Positions 1-4,620 of a DNA stretch of 5,349 nucleotides are shown here, one piece after another. The stretch is taken from the NCBI GenBank assembly GCA_012516225.1, contig JAAYWX010000031.1, forward strand, positions 1-5,349, written 5' to 3'. The position numbers and the translations under genes are program-made. The number at the start of each line of letters is the position of its first letter. The stretch's first letter is position 1. The DNA comes from Clostridiales bacterium (GTDB lineage: Bacteria; Bacillota; Clostridia; Oscillospirales; Oscillospiraceae). The notes below the pieces were generated by a model. The model was not told the origin of the DNA. It was given only the letters and a program-made list of their open reading frames with translations, and did not search any database.

Positions 1-31
1 AAAAAAGCCTCCTGGTAGGAAATATTGAGTT

Positions 32-868
32 TTAAGCGGAGTGGCGCAGCGAAAGCGGTGCCACTCCAGTTTTTAACTGGATGCGCTCATGGTTGTAGAA
101 ATGGATGTACGCATCAATGGCCTCTCGGGCCTCTACAATCGTTTTGGGTTTCAGCCGGTAGATGCACTCCGTTTTGAGAATGGAGAAGAAATTTTCCGCC
201 ATAGCATTGTCGTAACAGTTTCCCCGTCTTGACATGGAGGGAGTTATCCCGTACTTTTGAGTTATATTAAAATATGCATGCGATGTGTATTGAAACCATT
301 GGTCGCTGTGGAGCTGCAACTCCGCGGCGACCTTCTTTTTCTCACTCTTCATAGCTAAAAGCGGATGGTATCCAAAACGAGATTTACCGTCTGCTGTGTA
401 CCGGTTTTGTAGGCCACAATGCTGTTGTCATACAGGTCCCGGATCATGGATAGATATAGCACGCCTTCCTTGCACCCACTTGCTGTTGGGCCTGTCCACC
501 TGGAACTGGCGATCGAGCAGATTCTCATATTTGTGAAGCTGTTGCCCCATCTGCACCCACTTTCTCCGGCGGCGGATTTCCGCCAAAAGTCCGTATTTCT
601 TCATGATTCTTAGTATTGTCTTGGGATTGTGGTGTACACCATGTCTCTTCAGCCACAGCCACATCCGTCGGTAACCGTAAGTCTTGAAACAATGCTCCTG
701 CTGCGTCCGAATAATCTCTGCCAGTTCGGCATCCTTTTCCTTGTGGCTCAAACGCCGGACATAGTCGTAATACCCACTCCGGGATACCTCAAAGAACCGG
801 CACATCACGGACACCGGGTAACGATTTCTATTCATATGGATAACATGATATTTTATGCTCGGCCTCAC
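32..868 (-). pseudogene. IS3-family transposase OrfB (DDE integrase), disrupted by a deletion and a second frameshift
   Basis: OrfB would be the catalytic part of the OrfAB transposase. The first piece, read in the -1 frame from about 868 (its open frame extends back to 958 inside orfA), holds the HTH_21-like region (YGYRRMWLWLKRHGVHHNPK) and ends at QVDRPNSKWV. At that point family members continue with TDI, the first catalytic Asp, and about ten residues before GVLYLSMIRDLYDN. Here only seven bases (466-472) lie between the WV and GVLYL codons, so about 23 bases are missing (family sequence from memory), the first Asp is gone, and the frame ends at TGA 428-430. The GVLYL...LDTIRF segment continues in another frame to a TAG near 356-359. 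Another shift restores the original frame for the last piece, with an ATG at 350-352. That piece keeps the second Asp (HSDQ) and the Glu (NAMAENFF) exactly 35 residues apart, as in DD(35)E. HSDQW replaces the usual HSDQG. The product cannot be catalytically active. Confidence 0.9.
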
Positions 869-1170
869 TTTCTTCCTATGAACTGCAGAAAATCCCGTAG
901 CAACTTGTTTTCCATTTGAAGTCGTTCCAACTCTGTCTTCTCGTTCTGATGCGGCCACTGACCATCCTTGCGGGGGCGGCCCTTTGGGCGTGGTGTAATT
1001 CCTTGTGCAGTCCCTTTTACCTCTTTGTTGTATCTATTCACCCAATTCTTAATTTGAACTTTATCCAATCCAAAATAGTCCGCTATTTCTTGCCTGGTTT
1101 TTCCCGCTTCGCGCATTGCATTGATCTCTGCTCCGAGAACTTCGACATTTGTCCATTTTCTTTTTGACAT
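865..1170 (-). CDS. IS3-family transposase OrfA (helix-turn-helix DNA-binding subunit)
   Basis: This 101-aa protein has the usual length for OrfA of this family. Residues about 6-50 form a helix-turn-helix of the transposase type (NAMREAGKTRQEIADYFGLD, followed by a KNWVNRY recognition-helix-like segment). A basic linker follows (RPKGRPRKDGQ, about 62-72). The C-terminal part from about 76 has leucine/methionine heptads (LERLQMENKLL) typical of the leucine zipper used for OrfA/OrfAB multimerisation. OrfA binds the terminal repeats and regulates transposition; the OrfAB fusion made by -1 frameshifting is the transposase. The last codons run over AGA AAG into the TGA stop at 865-867, and the AAAG at 868-871 is the candidate slip site. 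Shifting -1 there joins the chain to orfB at VRPSIKYHVI. The start is ATG 1168-1170, seven bases after an AGGGGG ribosome binding site that lies inside a hairpin (1178-1216). OrfA itself looks intact. Confidence 0.92.
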   Translation of the reverse strand: MSKRKWTNVEVLGAEINAMREAGKTRQEIADYFGLDKVQIKNWVNRYNKEVKGTAQGITPRPKGRPRKDGQWPHQNEKTELERLQMENKLLRDFLQFIGRK

Positions 1171-1177
1171 GATAATA

Positions 1178-1216
1178 CCCCCTGATGTAGTACTTTCATT
1201 TTCCTACATCAGGGGG
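1178..1216 (-). promoter_or_regulatory. Perfect 13-bp hairpin in the transposase leader, sequestering the orfA ribosome binding site
   Basis: Positions 1178-1190 (CCCCCTGATGTAG) and 1204-1216 (CTACATCAGGGGG) are perfect inverted repeats around a 13-base loop. On the minus strand the distal arm ends with AGGGGG, seven bases before the orfA ATG, so it doubles as the ribosome binding site. mRNA that enters from outside the element can form the stem and hide this site. By analogy with IS10 and IS50, where such a structure protects against read-through transcription, this would keep transposase synthesis low. There is no real T-run after the stem on either strand, so a simple terminator is less likely. 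The structure is seen directly; the role is inferred. Confidence 0.75.
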
Positions 1217-1227
1217 CTTCTTGTCTA
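1198..1227 (-). promoter_or_regulatory. Candidate IS internal promoter for orfA
   Basis: On the minus strand TAGACA (1222-1227, five of six matches to TTGACA) and GAAAAT (1198-1203, four of six to TATAAT) are 18 bases apart. Transcription would start about 1190-1193, in the loop or the first base of the distal hairpin arm, so this transcript would lack the proximal arm and leave the AGGGGG ribosome binding site free. Weak promoters near the left end are normal for this family. The assignment rests on sequence match and on its fit with the hairpin geometry. Confidence 0.4.
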
Positions 1228-1256
1228 TTGTCCGTTTTTACTGGACCTGTCCATCT

Positions 1257-1280
1257 CTCCGCAGGGGCTGTAACTTTTTA
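1257..1280. other. Probable half of a transcription terminator split by the IS
   Basis: Immediately outside the element, the plus strand reads TCCGCAGGGGCTGT followed by AACTTTTT. This is the shape of the second arm and T-tract of an intrinsic terminator whose first arm is missing. The missing arm would be expected on the far side of the insertion sequence, beyond the left edge. Minus-strand transcripts from the cargo gene would enter through this arm. Only one arm is visible, so the call is inference. Confidence 0.35.
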
Positions 1281-1352
1281 ATCTGAGACGCCCGGTGTTG
1301 TAGGATTTACGACGACACCAAGCAATATAAGGATCGTGCCGACCGCATCGAT
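1278..1352 (-). pseudogene. C-terminal remnant of a phi-LC3-type phage holin
   Basis: Read on the minus strand, 24 codons from ATC at 1350-1352 to a TAA at 1278-1280 give a hydrophobic stretch followed by a conserved tail, with the core LILLGVVVNPTTPGVSD. This matches the end of phi-LC3-family holins (Phage_holin_1), which finish their second membrane helix with an LGIVxDPTTxGxSDS-type motif. A TGA (1353-1355) stands directly in front of the fragment in the same frame, and the frame upstream shows no holin-like sequence, only out-of-frame cargo-gene bases. No start codon or ribosome binding site serves it. The fragment begins within 12 bases of the cargo gene's stop codon, which marks a recombination junction at about 1353-1364. 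It suggests that an older holin gene stood here. The family assignment is from memory of the motif, and the fragment is short. Confidence 0.6.
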
Positions 1353-1363
1353 TCAAGAAAATA

Positions 1364-2254
1364 TTATTCAGCGATAGACATCTGTCCATCTCCAGGAACA
1401 TTTATGCTTTTTACGTGAAGCACGGTGTATTTGATGGTTTTCTCATTCGGCAAACCATTTTCTAAAAGATCGTATCTTACCTGTATGTCCGCCAATATGC
1501 TCATGCCGGCAAATACTTTAATTTCTCCGGAATGGATTTTTTTCATGAAAGCTTCGTCTGCAATATCAGCAATAACCTGTCGATCCGACTGGAACACCCA
1601 CATGGAATCGCCGAGTAAGTCTGGCTTTTTGATAAACAGCACGTCTACTCTGTTGTATGTAAATTGCTTTTGTTGCTCGGATATATCCTCAATGGGCTGC
1701 GAAAGCTCTTCAAAATCCGTAATTGGAATGGATATTTTTTCTCCGGTGTTTTCGGCTGTTATTGATATTCCCGAGACACCAGGACTGGACCTGGCCGCTG
1801 AAATAACGCTCGAAATGGAAGCGTCAATATTTACATTTGTAAAGTATATGTTTGCGCCTTTTGGTGCTACGAGCATATTTCCGTTGCAGTCGTGAATTTC
1901 TATATTGTCTCTAGCTTCTTTGACCGCCTTCGGTCGTTCCTTTTTCAAAAATTTTTTGATTGTAAATAAGGAGATCAATATTTCTAAAATCGCTTTTGCG
2001 TAATTGACATTATCATCTGATAATAAAGTTTTTGCGCTTTCAGCAATTGCATTAAAATAGAACTCAAGGCTTCCCGGACGTACCGCGCTTACTGAAAGTC
2101 GAAACTCCGATTCTGGGTACTCGGCGTTAGCCGTGATAGACATTACTTTCACTAAATTTTCTATAGTCTTAGACACAGTTAAGGCATCAACTTCATAGCC
2201 GCCTTCGAACGTGAAATTTAATTTATCCACGCTAACAATCTTATCTTCGTGCAT
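1364..2254 (-). CDS. Uncharacterised prophage cargo (moron-like) protein, 296 aa
   Basis: I do not recognise an experimentally defined function. The sequence suggests three parts. The N-terminal alpha/beta region (about 1-80) opens with a beta-strand (LNFTFEGGYEVDAL), has a helix and ends in a strand with RPGSLEFYFNAI. A hydrophobic helix with a basic end follows (about 84-105, AILEILISLFTIKKFLKK), too short for a convincing membrane span. The C-terminal part has a beta-rich segment (about 118-180) and a block with RVDVLFIKKPDLLGDSMWVF, then FMKKIHSGEIKVFAG, reminiscent of a widespread uncharacterised family found in accessory regions (possibly the DUF7946/DUF7947 type; name not verified). 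There is no signal peptide or nuclease/protease motif I can point to. The gene has its own consensus promoter, stands behind the lysis-operon terminator, and is clearly more AT-rich than the phage structural genes. This fits an independently expressed lysogeny gene, such as superinfection exclusion or host defence, but that role is inference. The start is ATG 2252-2254, nine bases after a GGGGG ribosome binding site. Confidence 0.85.
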   Translation of the reverse strand: MHEDKIVSVDKLNFTFEGGYEVDALTVSKTIENLVKVMSITANAEYPESEFRLSVSAVRPGSLEFYFNAIAESAKTLLSDDNVNYAKAILEILISLFTIKKFLKKERPKAVKEARDNIEIHDCNGNMLVAPKGANIYFTNVNIDASISSVISAARSSPGVSGISITAENTGEKISIPITDFEELSQPIEDISEQQKQFTYNRVDVLFIKKPDLLGDSMWVFQSDRQVIADIADEAFMKKIHSGEIKVFAGMSILADIQVRYDLLENGLPNEKTIKYTVLHVKSINVPGDGQMSIAE

Positions 2255-2280
2255 TGGTAGTCGCCCCCAATTTTTTTATA

Positions 2281-2309
2281 ATTATAAGCTAACGACTATA
2301 TTTTGTCAA
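2281..2309 (-). promoter_or_regulatory. Perfect-consensus sigma-A promoter of the cargo gene
   Basis: On the minus strand TTGACA (2304-2309) and TATAAT (2281-2286) are separated by exactly 17 bases, the optimal arrangement. Transcription should start near 2274, giving a leader of only about 20 bases. The -35 box is bracketed by two direct copies of CGTTAGC (minus strand; 2288-2294 and 2324-2330), and the near-palindrome ATGTAAACAT lies just upstream of it (2312-2321). Either could be an operator, but nothing in the window identifies a regulator. Confidence 0.85.
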
Positions 2310-2330
2310 AACTATGTTTACATGCTAACG

Positions 2331-2365
2331 AAAAATAGCCCTCTCGGTTAATCCGAGAGGGCTAT
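2331..2365 (-). terminator. Intrinsic terminator of the lysis operon
   Basis: A perfect 13-bp stem (2335-2347 with 2353-2365, ATAGCCCTCTCGG) and a five-base loop are followed on the minus strand by a run of T (2331-2335). It lies 31 bases downstream of the 59-aa membrane protein gene and just before the cargo gene promoter, so it insulates the two units. On the plus strand no T-run follows the stem, so it is directional. Confidence 0.92.
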
Positions 2366-2396
2366 AACTATGCCGCTATTCCATGAGGGGCTGTAG

Positions 2397-2576
2397 TTAT
2401 TTATTCGTTGTTTTTGTTGCCTGCGTCCCAAAGTAGAACGCTATGATGACGGAGAAGATCGTCATGTAATCGCCGGGGATTGCGGTCTTTGCTATCGCCA
2501 AATAAGCAAATACGCCCGTCAGCACGAGAGTAACGATAGATTTGACGTCAATGAGCTTTGCCAATCGCTCTTTCAT
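2397..2576 (-). CDS. Small two-helix phage membrane protein, candidate holin (59 aa)
   Basis: The protein is MKERLAKLIDVKSIV... with two hydrophobic segments (about 12-28, SIVTLVLTGVFAYLAIA, and 37-53, YMTIFSVIIAFYFGTQA) joined by a short turn (KTAIPGD). It has a charged N-terminus and a basic C-terminal tail ending TKTTNK. I recall similar short proteins next to amidases in Firmicute prophages, where they are annotated as holin or holin-like. Its ATG (2574-2576) overlaps the amidase stop as ATGA, so it is translationally coupled and is the last gene before the terminator. Size, topology and position fit a holin, which lets the amidase reach the wall. The family alignment could not be checked, and a non-holin accessory membrane protein remains possible. 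Confidence 0.82.
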   Translation of the reverse strand: MKERLAKLIDVKSIVTLVLTGVFAYLAIAKTAIPGDYMTIFSVIIAFYFGTQATKTTNK

Positions 2577-3187
2577 GCCTCGCCCTCCAGTCTCATGAGC
2601 AGTACCGCCAGCTCCTCACGGGTCACGTTATCGTGCCAGCGAAAGTTGCCGGAGCCATCGCCCTTAAATATGCCCTTTTCAACCGCCCAGTCGCACGCAG
2701 ACTTTGCCCAGTCCGACGGCGTGCCCTCATCGTTTTCAACGCTACCTTCATCATCCGGGCTTATAAGCAGCGCAAACGGGAAATTTTCGCCCGGGCAGGC
2801 GGTCGCGTTGTAATCCTTGTGCTGACCGACAATAATGCCGGGATACTTTGCGCAAATCTCAGATATAAGCTCCTGTCCCGCCTCAAGCTGTCTGTCCGTC
2901 ATGTATTCTTTGTTGAAATTGCCTTCGAAGCACACGCCGACAGAGCAGTAGTTCCAGTCTTTCGTATGTCCGCCCATCATGCCTATAGGCCGTCCTGCGT
3001 ACACAGAGCCATCTTTGCGGACGAGGTAGTGATAAGCTATCCCCGCCCAGCCGAGCGATTTGTGGTAAGCGTGGATGCCCTCAGCGCTGGCAATAGATTC
3101 TCCCGCATGGTGCAGGATAAGATGCGTTGTTTGCTTACGTGGAGTTAATGCATACGCCCAATCATAAATAGGACTAATTACTTTCAC
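2573..3187 (-). CDS. Phage endolysin: N-acetylmuramoyl-L-alanine amidase (Amidase_2) with C-terminal SLH-like motif
   Basis: This enzyme cleaves the bond between N-acetylmuramic acid and L-alanine in peptidoglycan at the end of the lytic cycle. Counting from the ATG at 3191-3193 (206 aa), residues about 20-140 form the zinc amidase fold: LILHHA (His28/His29), AYHYLV (Tyr54, His55), and GQHKDYNATACPG with His125 and Cys133. These match the His/His/Cys zinc ligands of the T7 lysozyme/PGRP family. An acidic linker (about 147-158, DDEGSVENDEG) leads to one SLH-like motif (about 160-203, with WAVEKGIFKGDGSGNF and TREELAVLLMRL) that may bind the wall. There is no signal peptide, so release depends on a holin. 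For the start, GGAGG (3195-3199) lies one base from the ATG at 3193 but seven bases from the GTG at 3187, so GTG is preferred (204 aa). The gene overlaps the end of the upstream 110-aa gene by 14 bases and the downstream membrane gene by ATGA. Confidence 0.93.
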   Translation of the reverse strand: MKVISPIYDWAYALTPRKQTTHLILHHAGESIASAEGIHAYHKSLGWAGIAYHYLVRKDGSVYAGRPIGMMGGHTKDWNYCSVGVCFEGNFNKEYMTDRQLEAGQELISEICAKYPGIIVGQHKDYNATACPGENFPFALLISPDDEGSVENDEGTPSDWAKSACDWAVEKGIFKGDGSGNFRWHDNVTREELAVLLMRLEGEA

Positions 3188-3506
3188 GCTCATTCCTCCA
3201 TTCTGCGACGAGCGCTATTATCGCATCCTCTCCCTCGGCAAATGCGGCGCAGGCCTCCGCGTAGCACTCGGCTATGAAGTCGTGCCATTCGCCGTATGCT
3301 ACCTTCTGTTCATCATCTGTAAGTGCTTCCCACTCGACTTTAGCAGCGGCAAAGTCGAAGTCAGGCAGCGCGGAGCCGGTGTTATAGGGTAGCGCCCTTC
3401 CCGCAGCCACGTCCGCGCGGAACTGGTCGTAAGCGACGCCGACGTCAACGCCGTTTACCGAACTGACGGTAAAGATCTCGTTTGCGTAGTCTGTAAATCT
3501 GAACAT
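3174..3506 (-). CDS. Hypothetical phage protein, 110 aa, acidic
   Basis: I do not recognise this protein. It is acidic and rich in Ala, Glu, Trp and Tyr. A possible beta-region at 1-25 (MFRFTDYANEIFTVSSVNGV) is followed by helices to the end, including WEALTDDEQKVAYGEWHDFI and AEACAAFAEGEDAIIALVAEW. There is no signal peptide or membrane segment. The ATG at 3504-3506 follows GGAGG at good spacing, and the 3' end overlaps the amidase start, so it belongs to the lysis operon. A 15-bp stretch encoding GSALPD (3364-3378) is identical to one in the DUF4376-like gene. A cytoplasmic accessory or tail-related role is possible, but nothing in the sequence decides it. Confidence 0.82.
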   Translation of the reverse strand: MFRFTDYANEIFTVSSVNGVDVGVAYDQFRADVAAGRALPYNTGSALPDFDFAAAKVEWEALTDDEQKVAYGEWHDFIAECYAEACAAFAEGEDAIIALVAEWRNERESN

Positions 3507-3531
3507 ATAAGTACCTCCATAAAATATATAT

Positions 3532-3550
3532 GCAGCTCATTTTGAGCTGC
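3532..3550 (-). other. Intergenic hairpin, possible weak terminator or processing site
   Basis: A perfect 8-bp stem (GCAGCTCA paired with TGAGCTGC) closes on a three-base loop between the XhlA-like gene and the 110-aa gene. On the minus strand it is followed by ATATATATTTTA, not a clean T-run. It may lower downstream expression or stabilise an mRNA end. A small overlapping palindrome (CTGTTTAACAG, 3549-3559) sits beside it. Confidence 0.4.
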
Positions 3551-3561
3551 TGTTTAACAGT

Positions 3562-3861
3562 TTAGCCGAGACCGAAACGCGCCAGCAAGAAGCCCAGCGC
3601 CGCCGCCAAAATCGTCCAAATGACGCGATCCACTAATTCGTCCCAGCGCTTCCCCGGCTTGCTTGTGAGCGTTTTCACGTCTGATTTGATTTCGGTTACG
3701 TCTTCCTTTATATGCTCCTGCTCGTTTGCCATAGTTGCAACGGTCGATACAAGTGCATCGAGATTGTTTTGGCGTTCCTCGACTTTGTCAAGGCGGTGCG
3801 TATTCGATTTGCCCCGGGCGTCTATTTCTGTGAGCTTGGCCGCGATTTCAGCTTCAGTCAT
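3562..3861 (-). CDS. XhlA-like coiled-coil membrane protein of the lysis module (99 aa)
   Basis: With the start at ATG 3859-3861, after a well-placed GAGGGT, the protein has a long hydrophilic helical part (about 3-68) with coiled-coil character (LDKVEERQNNLDALVSTVA and KEDVTEIKSDVKTLTS) and one C-terminal membrane segment (about 78-97, DRVIWTILAAALGFLLARFG). This is the layout of XhlA (haemolysin XhlA family), a membrane-associated partner of holins and amidases in Bacillus PBSX-type lysis cassettes. The open frame extends upstream to 3918, but that stretch covers the hairpin at 3883-3905 and has no ribosome binding site, so the internal ATG is used. Its place before the amidase supports a lysis role. 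The family call rests on topology and context and is moderately sure. Confidence 0.8.
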   Translation of the reverse strand: MTEAEIAAKLTEIDARGKSNTHRLDKVEERQNNLDALVSTVATMANEQEHIKEDVTEIKSDVKTLTSKPGKRWDELVDRVIWTILAAALGFLLARFGLG

Positions 3862-3882
3862 TCGGTTACCCTCTTTTCGTAT

Positions 3883-3905
3883 AAAAATACCGCCCTGCAA
3901 GGCGG
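3883..3905 (-). terminator. Candidate intrinsic terminator between the tail genes and the lysis genes
   Basis: On the minus strand CCGCC (3901-3905), a six-base loop and GGCGG (3890-3894) are followed by TATTTTTA. The stem is only 5 bp, with a possible extra wobble pair, so termination is probably partial and lets a share of tail transcripts reach the lysis genes. No separate promoter for the lysis genes was found. Confidence 0.5.
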
Positions 3906-3928
3906 AAAAACTTGTCATAAACAGTCTG

Positions 3929-4606
3929 TTAATTCAGCAGCCCCGCCAGCGCGCCGGAGTCAATTCCCGCTGCGGTGAGCTGCGCCGTAAGAGCTGCTGC
4001 TAAATCGTCCGGCAGCGCGGAGCCGTAATTAATCGCGGCCAGCACCGCCGTGTCCGTCTCGCGGGTTATCCACGCGTAAAGGGCGGCATTATACTTGCGG
4101 TTTGCCAGCACCCACTTATAGGCTGTCTGCGCCACCTCTTTGACCGCCTCTGCCGTATACATGCTCGTTACGCCGTCGTCGGCGGCAAACGGTATCTGCG
4201 TTTCTCCCGCCGCCACAAGCGCCACAGCCGCGTTTATTGCGGTCTGGTCGTCCTCGTTGAGCCTGTAGTGCTTGTCCCCGACCGTTACGCCGGACATAAT
4301 CGCCGCCGAGCATTTGCCTTTAATGCGGCCATACGCCTCGGCCCTTGCCGTTGCGAGCAGCTCCTCCGCCGTCGGCGCGGGCGGCTCCGGTTCGTTTGTC
4401 AGCGTAAGCATACCCTCCGCGTAGGTCTGCCTCGCATAGTCGCCGCAGTCCTGCACCGCAAGGATAAGGCCGTTGTCCTCGCTGACGAGCGTTATGCTAC
4501 CCGTCAGCGGCGGCGTCAGACCCTCCACGCCCTCGAAGCGCACATCCTGCGCCGTCGGATAATACCCCGTGCAGGGGTATAAGTCGTTTCCAATTTTGAT
4601 ATGCAT
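3929..4606 (-). CDS. Phage tail-region protein with DUF4376-like domain (225 aa)
   Basis: The start is ATG 4604-4606, behind a strong GGAGGAG in the 14-base gap after the upstream gene. The longer open frame to 4681 only overlaps that gene. The N-terminal part (about 1-70) looks beta-rich (MHIKIGNDLYPCTGYYP... GSITLVSEDNGLILAV). A proline linker follows (about 72-79, EPEPPAPT). Residues about 81-180 resemble DUF4376: ARAEAYGRIKGKCSAAIMSG, a GDKHYRLNEDDQTAIN block, a DDGVTSMYTAEAVKEVAQ block and a final helix YNAALYAWI. Proteins with this domain sit beside tail fibre genes and are thought to be fibre-associated or assembly factors, but no activity is established that I know of. The Ala-rich C-terminus (about 186-225) includes NYGSALPDDLAAALTAQL. 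It is high in GC, like the tail-fibre gene. Confidence 0.85.
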   Translation of the reverse strand: MHIKIGNDLYPCTGYYPTAQDVRFEGVEGLTPPLTGSITLVSEDNGLILAVQDCGDYARQTYAEGMLTLTNEPEPPAPTAEELLATARAEAYGRIKGKCSAAIMSGVTVGDKHYRLNEDDQTAINAAVALVAAGETQIPFAADDGVTSMYTAEAVKEVAQTAYKWVLANRKYNAALYAWITRETDTAVLAAINYGSALPDDLAAALTAQLTAAGIDSGALAGLLN

Positions 4607-4620
4607 ATAGCTCCTCCTGT

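Larger units (their letters stand above)
1..1253 (-). mobile_element. IS3-family (IS150-like) insertion sequence, left part cut by window edge
   Basis: The element reads leftward. Its upstream end is taken at 1253: on the minus strand it begins TGGACAGGTCCAGTAAAAAC, with the TG terminus usual for IS3-family inverted repeats. It carries orfA (865-1170) and a broken orfB (32-868) in the overlapping -1 arrangement of this family. The other terminal repeat is not in the window. Positions 1-6 are a run of A that could be the inner part of that repeat (which contains AGTAAAAA at the seen end), so the element probably ends a few bases beyond position 1. The target duplication cannot be checked. The element has landed downstream of the prophage cargo gene, in the same orientation. 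With orfB damaged it should not transpose by itself, but the intact orfA and ends could still respond to a related active copy. The family call is confident; the exact boundary is inferred from the terminal sequence. Confidence 0.9.

Noticed and set aside
1178..1216. Hairpin as an intrinsic terminator
   Set aside because: The stem is followed by CTTCTTGTCT on the plus strand and TATTATCATG on the minus strand, neither a T-tract; overlap with the orfA ribosome binding site explains it better.
1292..1318. Hairpin GGTGTTGT/ACGACACC as a cargo-gene terminator
   Set aside because: The stem is about 8 bp with a wobble and inner mismatches, no T-run follows on either strand, and it lies inside the holin remnant's coding bases.
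1275..1373. Plus-strand frame reading TPGVVGFTTTPSN
   Set aside because: The minus-strand reading of the same bases gives the conserved holin tail, a much better match, and all neighbouring genes are on the minus strand.
1425..1895. Plus-strand open frame of 156 codons inside the cargo gene
   Set aside because: It lies fully antisense to the 296-aa gene, which has a promoter and ribosome binding site; nothing supports the plus frame.
2558..3148. Long plus-strand open frame of 196 codons
   Set aside because: It is the antisense shadow of the amidase gene, which has clear zinc-ligand motifs; the plus frame has no ribosome binding site and no recognisable domain.
4116..4313. Minus-strand Arg/Gly-rich frame of 65 codons
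   Set aside because: Low-complexity out-of-frame reading of the GC-rich DUF4376-like gene.
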